NCBI GenBank assembly: GCA_033856025.1
Contig: JAWVFQ010000007.1
Location: forward strand, 1-64,000
Origin: AC-38 sp033856025
GTDB taxonomy: Bacteria > Actinomycetota > Thermoleophilia > Solirubrobacterales > Solirubrobacteraceae
Reading direction: 5' to 3'
DNA: 64,000 bases
Made by a program: the position numbers and the translations under genes. Below are positions 16,169 to 23,636 of the stretch, piece by piece; position 1 is the stretch's first letter; the number at the start of each line of letters is the position of its first letter. A model generated the notes under the pieces. The model saw only the letters and a program-made list of their open reading frames with translations, was not told where the DNA came from and made no database searches.

Positions 16169-16579
16169 TCACTCGGCGGCCTGCGCGGCGGCGACGGCAT
16201 CGGCGGGATCGCGGTACGTGTACATCCGCGTGATCCGGCCATCGCTCAGGCGCGCCACCAGGCCCACCTCGGTGACGATCTCCACGTGGGTGTCGCGCGA
16301 GAGCGCGCGCAGGCGAACGACGAAGAGCACGACGTCGCCCACCCGGCGCACGTCCAACAGCTCGAACGACAGCTCCTCCCAGGCCTCCCGCAGGGCGGCG
16401 AGGAACTGCGCGGGCGCGTCGCGGCCGCGATACATGCCGCCCTCGAGGTCGGCGCGCAGGGGGCGGACCTCGGAGTAGGCGGGGTCGAATGCCGCCGCGA
16501 ACCGCTCGATAGGCATGTCGAGGGAGAACGTCTCGGTCAGCTCGCGGACCAGCTCGACGTCGGGATCGGGCTCGCTCAC
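16169..16579 (-). CDS. NTF2/SnoaL-like domain protein
   Basis: A 136-residue single-domain protein with the alpha+beta pattern of SnoaL/NTF2-like folds: helices at the N-terminus (ELVRELTETFS), FDPAYSEVRPL, RGRDAPAQFLAALREAWEELSFEL, then strands VVLFVVRLRALSRDTHVEIVTE. No active-site set can be assigned. It overlaps the prmA stop by 4 nt (GTG start at 16579), so it is probably co-expressed with prmA-dnaJ-hrcA. It is unrelated in position to the similar domain on TrpG. Confidence 0.8.
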   Translation of the reverse strand: MSEPDPDVELVRELTETFSLDMPIERFAAAFDPAYSEVRPLRADLEGGMYRGRDAPAQFLAALREAWEELSFELLDVRRVGDVVLFVVRLRALSRDTHVEIVTEVGLVARLSDGRITRMYTYRDPADAVAAAQAAE

Positions 16580-17394
16580 GCGCCGCCATCCTCGCGCACC
16601 AGGACGAGCGCGGCCCAGTCGCCGGACTCGCGGCGCGCGGTCTCACGCAGGCCGTGCTCGGCCAGCGCGCCGGAGACCTCGCCGGCCTCGCCGCGCAGCA
16701 GGCCGGAGACGACGAGCGTGCGCGCCCGCGCCAGGCGCGGCGCCAGCTGGAGCAGCAGCGGACGCAGGAGGTTGGCGCCGACCGTCTCCGCGGACGGCGG
16801 CTCGTCGCGGCGCAGGTCGGCGCGCGAGACCTCGATGGAGACCCCGTTCGCGCGCGCGTTCTCGACGGCGGCCTCCACGCTGGCGGCCTCGTGGTCCACC
16901 GCACGCACCGGCGACCAGCCGAGCTTGGCCGCGGCGATGGCCAGGACACCCGAGCCGCAGCCCAGGTCGGCGAACGAGCCGCCGGGCTCCAGCTCGAGCA
17001 GCAGCTCCAGGCACATGCGCGTGGTGGCGTGCGAGCCGGTCCCGAACGCCTGCCCGGGGTCGATGACGATCTCCCGCACCCCGTCGCGGCCCAGCGGGTC
17101 GGCCCACGGCGGGCGGACGTGCAGCCGCTCGCCCACCAGCACCGGCTCGTGGAAGCGCTTCCAGCCGTCGAACCAGTCGTCGGAGACCTCCGTCGTCTCG
17201 ATCTCCACCAGCGCGCCGCCGGCCGCCGCCCGCAGCGCGGGAAGCGCCGGGAGCTCGCCGGGCGCGCCGTACACGGCGTACTCGACGACGTCGCCGTCCT
17301 CGGTCTCCTCGACCCCGTTGGGCGCGAGCTCCAGCAGCTCCGCCAGGACGACCTCCGCGTCGGTCCGGCGAACGCGCAGGGCCAGGCGGATCAT
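16576..17394 (-). CDS. prmA: Ribosomal protein L11 methyltransferase
   Basis: A SAM-dependent methyltransferase of 272 residues that trimethylates L11. The N-terminal substrate domain (about 1-90) includes DDWFDGWKRFHEPV, then the classic DPGQAFGTGSHATTRMCLELL and the SAM loop FADLGCGSGVLAIAAAKLG. The last motif, NLLRPLLLQLAPRL, fits the family although the usual NI is NL. The ATG at 17394 overlaps the dnaJ stop (ATGA). The open frame continues to 18378 but that is a shadow across dnaJ. dnaJ-prmA adjacency is common in Gram-positive bacteria. Confidence 0.93.
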   Translation of the reverse strand: MIRLALRVRRTDAEVVLAELLELAPNGVEETEDGDVVEYAVYGAPGELPALPALRAAAGGALVEIETTEVSDDWFDGWKRFHEPVLVGERLHVRPPWADPLGRDGVREIVIDPGQAFGTGSHATTRMCLELLLELEPGGSFADLGCGSGVLAIAAAKLGWSPVRAVDHEAASVEAAVENARANGVSIEVSRADLRRDEPPSAETVGANLLRPLLLQLAPRLARARTLVVSGLLRGEAGEVSGALAEHGLRETARRESGDWAALVLVREDGGA

Positions 17395-18521
17395 CCGCGA
17401 AGCGTGCGCTTGAGCTTCGCGAACATGCCCTCTTCCGAGCTCAGGTTCTCCTCCGAGAGCGTTCCGCTCAGCTCCTCCAGAAGCTCGCGCTGGCGGCCGG
17501 AAAGCCGCCGCGGGATGACCACGTTGATGACGACGCGCAGGTCGCCGCGCCGCCCGCCGCGCAGGGGCGGGAGCCCGCCGCCGCGCAGCACGATCGTCTC
17601 GCCGGGCTGGGTCCCCGCCTCCAGCGCCACGTCGGCCGGCTCGCCGTCCAGCGTCGGGACGCTCAGCTTCGCCCCCAGCGCCGCCGCCGGGGCCGGGACG
17701 TCGACCACGGTGACCAGGTCGGTGCCGTCGCGCAGGAAGCGCGCGTCCTCGACGACTCGGACGAGCACGTACAGGTCGCCCGGCGGCCCGCCCGCGTCCC
17801 CGGCGTGGCCGCGGCCCGCCAGGCGGATGCGCTGGCCGTCGTCGATCCCGGCGGGGACGTCGACCGACAACCGCCGGGTCCCGATGGTGCGCCCGCGGCC
17901 GCCGCACTCGGTGCACGGCGTCGCCGCCACCTTGCCCTCGCCCCCGCACACGTCGCACGCGGTCGCCCGGACGACCTGGCCGAACGGCGTGCGCGAGACC
18001 GCCCGCAGCTGGCCCGACCCCTCGCAGCGCTCGCACGTCTCGATCGGCGTTCCCGGCTCGGCCCGGTTGCCGTGGCAGCGCGGGCACGCGGAGGCCACCT
18101 CGTACTCGACGTCCACCGCGGCGCCGGTCGCCACCTCGGCCAGCGTGACCTCGGCCGTGACCGCGACGTCGCCGCCCTGTGCGGCGCGCGAGCGCCCGCC
18201 GCCGCCGAAGCCGCCGAAGGCCCCGCCGCCGCCGAAGAACGCGTCGAAGATGTCCGCGAACGACCCGAACCCCTCGAAGCTGGGCTCGAAGCCACCCGAG
18301 CGCAGCCCGTCGTGGCCGTAGCGGTCGTAGACCTGGCGGCGCTCGGGGTCGGACAGGACCTCGTAGGCCTCGGCGCACTGCTTGAACTTGTCCTCGGCCT
18401 GGGGATCGTGCGCGTTGACGTCGGGGTGCAGCTCGCGGGCCAGGCGCCGGAACGCCTTCTTGATGTCCTGCTCGCTCGCCCCCTGGGCCACCCCGAGGAC
18501 CTCGTAGTAGTCGGCCGGCAT
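17391..18521 (-). CDS. dnaJ: Chaperone DnaJ (DnaJ/HSP40)
   Basis: A 376-residue co-chaperone that stimulates DnaK ATPase. It has a J domain (1-70, HPD at 32-34), a Gly/Phe-rich linker (about 76-110) and four zinc repeats (CPRCHGNRA, CERCEGSG, CDVCGGEG, CTECGGRG). Two C-terminal beta domains follow. The first zinc repeat lacks the usual GxG ending. It lies 4 bp downstream of hrcA, forming an hrcA-dnaJ unit like the DnaJ2-type loci of actinobacteria. dnaK and grpE are not in the window. Confidence 0.96.
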   Translation of the reverse strand: MPADYYEVLGVAQGASEQDIKKAFRRLARELHPDVNAHDPQAEDKFKQCAEAYEVLSDPERRQVYDRYGHDGLRSGGFEPSFEGFGSFADIFDAFFGGGGAFGGFGGGGRSRAAQGGDVAVTAEVTLAEVATGAAVDVEYEVASACPRCHGNRAEPGTPIETCERCEGSGQLRAVSRTPFGQVVRATACDVCGGEGKVAATPCTECGGRGRTIGTRRLSVDVPAGIDDGQRIRLAGRGHAGDAGGPPGDLYVLVRVVEDARFLRDGTDLVTVVDVPAPAAALGAKLSVPTLDGEPADVALEAGTQPGETIVLRGGGLPPLRGGRRGDLRVVINVVIPRRLSGRQRELLEELSGTLSEENLSSEEGMFAKLKRTLRG

Positions 18522-18525
18522 GCGA

Positions 18526-19539
18526 CTACTCGTCGTAGACGTCTTCCACGAAGCGCGAGAGCTGGAGCGCCGCGTCGCGGACCGAGTGGATGGCCTGGGC
18601 GTAGTCCATGCGCGTGGGGCCGATCACCGACACCGTCCCCAGGCTGCGGCTGGGCAGGCCGTAGGCGGCCGCCACGACGGCGACCGACCGCAGCTCGGGA
18701 CGCTCGTTCTCGGCGCCGATCCGCACGTACACGTCGCGCTCGCCCAGGACGTCCTGGAGGACGCCGAGCAGCGAGACGCGGCGCTCGAGCATCCCCATGA
18801 GCTCGTGCAGCTGGGAGAGGTCCTGGAAGCGCTCCTCGCGCATCAGCCGGGCGGCGCCATCCATGTACAGCGTGTCGCCCGCGCTGTCCTCGAGCTCGGT
18901 GAAGGCCGGCGCCAGGTGCTCCAGGAACGCCCGCTCGCGCACGCCCAGGGCGGGCTCGGCCAGCCGCTGGACGAGCAGCCGCGCGCCCAGCCCCAGTCCG
19001 GCCAGGCGGTCGTTGAGGTACTCCGCCGCCCAGTCGGCCAGGCCCCGGTCGATGGGCGCGTCGACGGCGAACAGCCGCTTGCTGACGCCGCCCGTCGAGG
19101 TGATCACGACGACCATGAGGACCTGGGGCTGGAGGACCAGGACCTCGACGTGGCGGACCGTGGCGGTCTCCAGCGGCGGCGCCGAGACGATGGCCAGCAG
19201 GCTCGTGACCTGGGACAGGGTCTCGGTGGTCATGCGCATGGCCGCGTCGACCTCGCGGCGGACCAGGCCGAGGTCCAGCGGGGCGCCCGCCGGCGCCGCC
19301 GGCAGCAGGCGGTCGACGAAGTAGCGGTAGCCGGAGTCCGTGGGGATCCGCCCCGCCGACGTGTGCGGGTGCGCGAGCAGGCCCCGCTCCTCGAGGACGG
19401 CGAGCTCGTGGCGCACGGTCGACGGGCCCCACTCCACCTCGATGTCCTCGGCGAGCACCTTGGAGCCCACGGGGCCCCCGAGCTCGAGGTGCCCCTCCAC
19501 GACCTTGCGCAGGATCAGCTCCTGGCGTTCGGTCAGCAC
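18526..19539 (-). CDS. hrcA: Heat-inducible transcription repressor HrcA
   Basis: A 337-residue repressor of heat-shock genes that normally binds CIRCE operators. The winged-helix N-terminus reads LTERQELILRKVVEGHLELG and includes WGPSTVRHELAVLEERGLLAHPHTSAGRIPT, the DNA-reading signature. A GAF-like dimerisation region follows, and the C-terminus has ISVIGPTRMDYAQAI. The start is GTG at 19539. I find no convincing CIRCE copy before it, so either autoregulation uses a divergent site or the operator lies near dnaK elsewhere. Confidence 0.95.
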   Translation of the reverse strand: MLTERQELILRKVVEGHLELGGPVGSKVLAEDIEVEWGPSTVRHELAVLEERGLLAHPHTSAGRIPTDSGYRYFVDRLLPAAPAGAPLDLGLVRREVDAAMRMTTETLSQVTSLLAIVSAPPLETATVRHVEVLVLQPQVLMVVVITSTGGVSKRLFAVDAPIDRGLADWAAEYLNDRLAGLGLGARLLVQRLAEPALGVRERAFLEHLAPAFTELEDSAGDTLYMDGAARLMREERFQDLSQLHELMGMLERRVSLLGVLQDVLGERDVYVRIGAENERPELRSVAVVAAAYGLPSRSLGTVSVIGPTRMDYAQAIHSVRDAALQLSRFVEDVYDE

Positions 19540-19561
19540 CCGACGATTGTAGGAGGGAGCG

Positions 19562-19744
19562 CTATGCGGCCAGGCGGATCAGCGAGACGCCCTCGGGCCC
19601 GTCCTCGGGCTCGGAGAGGTAGCGCACGATCTGCAGCGCGCAGCCGCAGTCGCAGGCCAGCGTCTCGACGTCCTCCAGATGGCCGTACGCCTCGAAGACG
19701 GCGCTGCAGCCGGAGTCGTGACAGGCCAGGAGTACGTGGACCAC
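19562..19744 (-). CDS. Small Cys-rich protein, possible zinc ribbon
   Basis: A 60-residue protein starting MVHVLLACHDSGCSAVFEAY. The cysteines C8, C13, C31, C33 and C35, in ACHDSGC and CDCGC, look like two knuckles of a small zinc-binding fold. The start is GTG at 19744. The frame is open further upstream but would run into the MaoC gene. It lies between the MaoC pair and hrcA on the same strand, with a 35-bp gap to the former. Function unknown. Confidence 0.62.
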   Translation of the reverse strand: MVHVLLACHDSGCSAVFEAYGHLEDVETLACDCGCALQIVRYLSEPEDGPEGVSLIRLAA

Positions 19745-19779
19745 GTCCGGAGGGTGTACAGCCCGCCGGACGGAACGGC

Positions 19780-20136
19780 TCAGGAGCGGCTGATCTGCGC
19801 CTCGCCGTTGCGGATGATCTTCTGGCCGCCCTGGTCGGCCTCGAGCGCGAGCACTCCGCCCTCGCCCTCGGAGCCGGTGATCACGATCTCCTGCTCGAGC
19901 TGTCCCATGCCCCGGAACTGCACGGAGAGGCGCTTCAGGCTCTGGAAGCCGCCGCCCGCCTCCTCGGCCGCGCGGGCCACCTGGGCCATCGTCCACAGGC
20001 CATGGAGGATCCGCCCGGGGAGGCCGACGGCCTTGGCGAACTCCTCATCGATGTGGATCGGATTGAAGTCGCCCGACGCGCCGGCGTAGCGGTACGTCAC
20101 GTACTTGTCCGGCGTGACCCGCAGCTCCTCCATCAC
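19780..20136 (-). CDS. MaoC-like dehydratase (hot-dog fold), HadB-type
   Basis: A 118-residue hot-dog protein. The hydratase-2 motif YAGASGDFNPIHIDEEFAKAVGLPGRILHG carries the catalytic Asp and His. It probably hydrates or dehydrates acyl thioesters. It follows a second MaoC-fold gene by 4 bp, as HadB follows HadA or HadC in mycobacterial fatty-acid elongation, where the two form a heterodimer. The pair may therefore be one (R)-3-hydroxyacyl dehydratase. The precise substrate is not visible. Confidence 0.88.
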   Translation of the reverse strand: MMEELRVTPDKYVTYRYAGASGDFNPIHIDEEFAKAVGLPGRILHGLWTMAQVARAAEEAGGGFQSLKRLSVQFRGMGQLEQEIVITGSEGEGGVLALEADQGGQKIIRNGEAQISRS

Positions 20137-20140
20137 CCGC

Positions 20141-20581
20141 TCACACTCCCCTCACGATGTTGGTCCAGGTGCCGGTGCAGACCGTGTCGCCGTCCTGGTT
20201 GCGCGACACCGTCTCGAAGACGTAGAAGCCCATGCCGTTGCGCTCGGAGACGTCCTTGACCTCGGCGGTCGTGGTGATCTCGTCGCCCGCCACGACCGGC
20301 TCGCCCCACGCGAACTCCTGGCCGCCGTGCACCATCGTGGCCAGGTTGATCCCCACCTCGGGGTCGAAGATGGCGGGGGCCATGACGGGCGCGGAGTAGA
20401 CGACCGCGAACATCGGGGGCGCCACGACGTCGGCGAAGCCCGCGGCCCGGGCGGCGTCCACGTCGAGGTGCAGCGGGTCGGTCTCCCCCACCGCGTGGGC
20501 GAACTCCCGGACCTTCTCGCGACCCACCGCGTACGTCGCGGGCGGGTAGGTCTTGCCGATGGCCTCGGTCTTGACCGGCAT
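20141..20581 (-). CDS. MaoC-like N-terminal domain protein, HadA/HadC-type
   Basis: A 146-residue FAS1-type hot-dog protein. FAHAVGETDPLHLDVDAARAAGFADVVAPPMFAVVY is the N-terminal MaoC pattern that lacks the complete catalytic Asp/His pair of its partner; in the Had system this subunit contributes stability and substrate binding. Downstream YVFETVSRNQDGDTVCTGTWTNIVRG is typical of these proteins. It starts with ATG at 20581 and heads the unit that continues into hrcA-dnaJ. Confidence 0.87.
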   Translation of the reverse strand: MPVKTEAIGKTYPPATYAVGREKVREFAHAVGETDPLHLDVDAARAAGFADVVAPPMFAVVYSAPVMAPAIFDPEVGINLATMVHGGQEFAWGEPVVAGDEITTTAEVKDVSERNGMGFYVFETVSRNQDGDTVCTGTWTNIVRGV

Positions 20582-20700
20582 GCGGCGCGGCAGTCTATGC
20601 GAGTCCGGCGTTTTCGCATTTCATCACGGGGTACGCATCAGATACGCCGACGGGACCGGATACGGCAACGTCCCCCGCCCCGCCCCGTCGACTGAGGGAG

Positions 20701-20728
20701 GGACCCGGCCTTTTGGGCCGGGTCCTTT
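20701..20728 (+). terminator. Intrinsic terminator-like hairpin
   Basis: A 10-bp perfect GC stem (GGACCCGGCC with GGCCGGGTCC), loop TTTTG, followed on the plus strand by TTT. On the minus strand no T-run follows, so it fits a plus-strand transcript better than the minus-strand GNAT gene that ends at 20736. It could still act as a transcript-end stem for that gene. Confidence 0.6.
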
Positions 20729-20735
20729 CGCCTTC

Positions 20736-21182
20736 TCAGGGCGCCAGCACGTAGCGGACGAAGCCGTCCGCCGCCACGAAGGAGTCGTAGAGCCCGCGGG
20801 CCCGGACGTTGTCGCCCTCGGTGTGCCAGTAGAGCTCGCGCCAGCCCTCGGCGCGGACGCGCTCCCGCAGCGCCTCGACGAGCGCGCGCCCCGCGCCGGC
20901 GCCCCGGGCGGCCGGTGCGACGAACAGGTCCTCGAGGTAGCAACGCTCGCGCGTGGACCACGTGCTCGGGTGCAGCAGGTAGGTGGCGAAGCCCACGACC
21001 CGGCCGTCGCCGTCCTCGGCGACCAGGCATTCGTGGCCCCCCTCGCCCAGGAGCCGGCGCCAGGTCTCGGCGGTGACTTCCTCGGGCACCTCGACCTCGT
21101 AGTACTCGCAGTAGCCGTCCCACAGCTCGCGCCACGCGCCCTCGTCGGCCGCCCGGACCGGCCGGATCCGGACGTCGGTCAT
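20736..21182 (-). CDS. GNAT family N-acetyltransferase
   Basis: A 148-residue protein starting MTDVRIRPVRAADEGAWREL. The acetyl-CoA loop is LEDLFVAPAARGAGAGRALVEAL, followed by LYWHTEGDNVRARGLYDSF, the GNAT motif B pattern seen in diamine/other small-molecule acetyltransferases. Substrate unknown. The ATG at 21182 overlaps the upstream SDR stop (ATGA), so the two are translationally coupled. The longer upstream frame is a shadow. Confidence 0.87.
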   Translation of the reverse strand: MTDVRIRPVRAADEGAWRELWDGYCEYYEVEVPEEVTAETWRRLLGEGGHECLVAEDGDGRVVGFATYLLHPSTWSTRERCYLEDLFVAPAARGAGAGRALVEALRERVRAEGWRELYWHTEGDNVRARGLYDSFVAADGFVRYVLAP

Positions 21183-21991
21183 GCGTTGGTGGGCACGGCG
21201 CCGCCGTCGACCGCCCAGGCCGCGCCGGCCACGAAGGCCGCCTGCGCCGAGCACAGGAACGCGACGACCGCCCCGACCTCGTCCTCGGTCCCCATCCGGC
21301 CCTGGGGAACCCGCCCGCCGGTGGACTCCAGGACCTCCTCGCGACTGCGGCCGGTGCGGGCGGCGATCTCGTCCGCCAGGCCGCCCTCGGCCAGCCACAT
21401 CGAGCCGGCGACCGCGCCGGGCGCGACCGCGTTGACCAGGACGCCCTGGGCGGCGTAGCGGTCGGCGAACACGCGCGACAGGGACAGCTGCGCCGCCTTG
21501 GTGACGCTGTACGCCGCGTCCAGCGTGCCCGACGGGCGGCGCGCGGCGGAGGACACGACGTTGACGATCCGCCCCTCCCCCCGCTCCGCCATCCCGGGCG
21601 CGGCCGCGCGCATGAGCCGCAGCGACGCCATGACGTGGACGTCCCACTGCGCCTGCCAGTCCGCGTCGGTCAGCTCCTCCAGCGGCCGGGCGCCGGTCGC
21701 GCCGGCGTTGTTGACCAGGGCGTGGAGTGGGCCGAACGCCTCCTGCGCCGCGCTCACGATCCGCTCGCCGGCGTCGGGCTCCGTGACGTCCAGCGCCAGG
21801 CCGATGGCCCGGCCGCCGGCGCCCGTCAGCGCGTCCGCCGCGGCCGTCAGGGCGCCGGCATCGCGCGCCACGAGCACGACGCTCGCGCCCTCCGCGCACA
21901 GTGCGCGGGCGGTGGCCAGCCCGATCCCCCGGCTGCCGCCCGTGACCACGCATGCCCTGCCTGCCAGACCCAGGTCCATGGAGACCGGCAT
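21179..21991 (-). CDS. Short-chain dehydrogenase/reductase
   Basis: A 270-residue classical SDR. It has the cofactor loop TGGSRGIG, the structural NNAG, catalytic Ser in VVSSAA and the YSVTK pair, then APGAVAGS. The C-terminal AWAVDGGAVPT is typical of FabG-like enzymes. The GGSRG with R after S hints at NADP(H) use. Starts at 21991 (MPVSMDLGL) or 21979 (MDLGLAG) are both possible. The divergent yjbQ start is only 11 bp away from the former, which leaves no room for two separate promoters between them. Confidence 0.9.
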   Translation of the reverse strand: MPVSMDLGLAGRACVVTGGSRGIGLATARALCAEGASVVLVARDAGALTAAADALTGAGGRAIGLALDVTEPDAGERIVSAAQEAFGPLHALVNNAGATGARPLEELTDADWQAQWDVHVMASLRLMRAAAPGMAERGEGRIVNVVSSAARRPSGTLDAAYSVTKAAQLSLSRVFADRYAAQGVLVNAVAPGAVAGSMWLAEGGLADEIAARTGRSREEVLESTGGRVPQGRMGTEDEVGAVVAFLCSAQAAFVAGAAWAVDGGAVPTNA

Positions 21992-22002
21992 GATGCCTGC
22001 TG

Positions 22003-22464
22003 TTGACCACGCACACCGCCTACATGACGTTCCAGACCGGCGAGCGCCGCGCCTTCGTGCGCATCACCGGCGACGTGCAGGCCGCCGTGGACGAGTCCGG
22101 CGTGCGTGAGGGGATGGTCCTGGTGTCGGCGATGCACATCACCGCCGGGGTGTGGGTCAACGACGACGAGCCGGGCCTCCAGGAGGACGCGCTGGAGTGG
22201 CTGGACAAGCTGGCGCCGCCGTCCTGGAAGGAGCCGGCCAACGACGTGGCGCGCGAGCTGCTTCCCGACCCGGGCGACTACCGCCACCACCGCGGCGGCG
22301 AGGACAACGGCGACGCGCACCTCAAGAACCTGCTCGTCCACCAGCAGGTCGTGCTGCCGATCACCGACGGCCGGCTGGACCTCGGGCCCTGGCAGGCGGT
22401 CTTCTACACGGAGTTCGACGGGCGCCGGCCCAAGCGGCTGGTCATCAAGGTGATGGGCGAGTGA
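22003..22464 (+). CDS. YjbQ family protein (UPF0047)
   Basis: A 153-residue protein of the YjbQ fold, reported in E. coli to have weak thiamine-phosphate-synthase-like activity; physiological role unclear. Family features are VSAMHITAGVWVNDDEPGLQEDALEWLDKLAP, YRHHRGGEDNGDAHLKNLL and GPWQAVFYTEFDGRRPKRLVIKVMGE. It starts with TTG at 22003, because TTHTAYMTFQT matches the family N-terminus; the ATG at 22024 would remove it. The stop overlaps the next gene as GTGA. Confidence 0.92.
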   Translation: MTTHTAYMTFQTGERRAFVRITGDVQAAVDESGVREGMVLVSAMHITAGVWVNDDEPGLQEDALEWLDKLAPPSWKEPANDVARELLPDPGDYRHHRGGEDNGDAHLKNLLVHQQVVLPITDGRLDLGPWQAVFYTEFDGRRPKRLVIKVMGE

Positions 22465-23600
22465 GGCGGCTCGGCCTGGCCGCGCTGGCGGTGGTCGCGC
22501 TGGCCGGGTGCGGCGGCGACAAGTCCGGCTCGTCCTCGACTCCCACCACCGCGACCTCGACGACGCCCGCGACGACCGCCACCGCGCCGTCCGGCCCGGT
22601 CCGCCACACCGGCGGCCCGCAGGTCTCCACGGTGGCCACCGGCCTGGACATCCCCTGGGAGATCGCCTTCCTCCCCGATGGGCGTGCGCTGATCACCGAG
22701 CGCCCGGGCCGCGTGCGGATGCTGCTGCCCGACGGGACGCTGCGCACGGCGGCGACCGTCGACGTCGTGGCCGAGGGCGAGGGCGGCCTGCTCGGCCTCG
22801 CCGTCGACCCGGACTTCGCCCGCAACTCGTTCGTCTACCTGTACCGCACGACCGCCCGCGGCAACGAGGTGGCCCGCTACCGGCTGGACGGGTCGCGGCT
22901 GCGCGAGCAGGCGGTGGTGGTCCAGGACATCCCGGCCGGGACGATCCACGACGGCGGGCGCATCCACTTCGGGCCGGACGGCTGGCTGTACATCGCCACG
23001 GGCGAGACCGGGAACGGCGCGCTGGCGCAGGACCCCAACTCGCTCGGCGGGAAGTTCCTGCGGCTCGCCCCGCAGGACGCGCGGGGCTCCGGCGGCGAGC
23101 CGCAGGTGTTCTCCAGCGGGCACCGCAACCCGCAGGGCTTCGGCTGGGACCGCGCCGGCCGGCTCGTGGCCACCGAGCACGGCCCGTCCGGCGGCGACGG
23201 GCCGCACGGGTTCGACGAGGTCAACATCGTGCGGCGGGGCGGCAACTACGGCTGGCCCGAGGTCTACGGACGCAACCACGGTCGCTTCGACGCCCCGGTG
23301 ATCGTCTACGAGCAGGCGATCGCGCCCTCGGGCGCGACGTTCGTGTCCCAGCCCGGGAGCGCCTGGACCGGCGACTTCCTGTTCGGCGCGCTGATCGGCG
23401 AGCAGGTGCGGCGGGTGCGGCTGCGCGGCGACCGCGCCGTGGTGGACGAGCGGGTCCCCGAGATCGACCTGGGCCGCGTCCGCACGGTCGTCGAGGGGCC
23501 CGACGGAGCCCTGTACGCGCTGACCAGCAACCGCGACGGCCGCGGCACGCCGCGGCCCGGCGACGACCGCCTGGTGCGGATCGTCCCGCCCGCGGGCTAG
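22461..23600 (+). CDS. PQQ-dependent sugar dehydrogenase-like lipoprotein
   Basis: A 379-residue exported protein. The N-terminus, MRRLGLAALAVVALAGCGGD, is a lipoprotein signal with the lipobox LAGC (Cys17), followed by a Ser/Thr linker. The mature part is a six-bladed propeller of the glucose/sorbosone dehydrogenase (GSDH) family: LDIPWEIAFLPDGRALITERPGRV, EGGLLGLAVDPDF, IHDGGRIHFGPDGWLYI, HRNPQGFGWD and EHGPSGGDGPHGFDEVN. It probably oxidises aldoses with PQQ at the cell surface. No PQQ biosynthesis genes are in the window. The GTG at 22461 couples it to yjbQ. Confidence 0.91.
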   Translation: MRRLGLAALAVVALAGCGGDKSGSSSTPTTATSTTPATTATAPSGPVRHTGGPQVSTVATGLDIPWEIAFLPDGRALITERPGRVRMLLPDGTLRTAATVDVVAEGEGGLLGLAVDPDFARNSFVYLYRTTARGNEVARYRLDGSRLREQAVVVQDIPAGTIHDGGRIHFGPDGWLYIATGETGNGALAQDPNSLGGKFLRLAPQDARGSGGEPQVFSSGHRNPQGFGWDRAGRLVATEHGPSGGDGPHGFDEVNIVRRGGNYGWPEVYGRNHGRFDAPVIVYEQAIAPSGATFVSQPGSAWTGDFLFGALIGEQVRRVRLRGDRAVVDERVPEIDLGRVRTVVEGPDGALYALTSNRDGRGTPRPGDDRLVRIVPPAG

Positions 23601-23636
23601 ACGGCCGGCGGATCCGCATACGCCGAGCCCGGCGCC

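Noticed and set aside
19530..19568. CIRCE operator before hrcA
   Set aside because: Partial half-sites (TAGCGCTC, GGGTGCTGA) are 15 nt apart instead of 9, and one of them is the hrcA start codon region. Not a convincing CIRCE.
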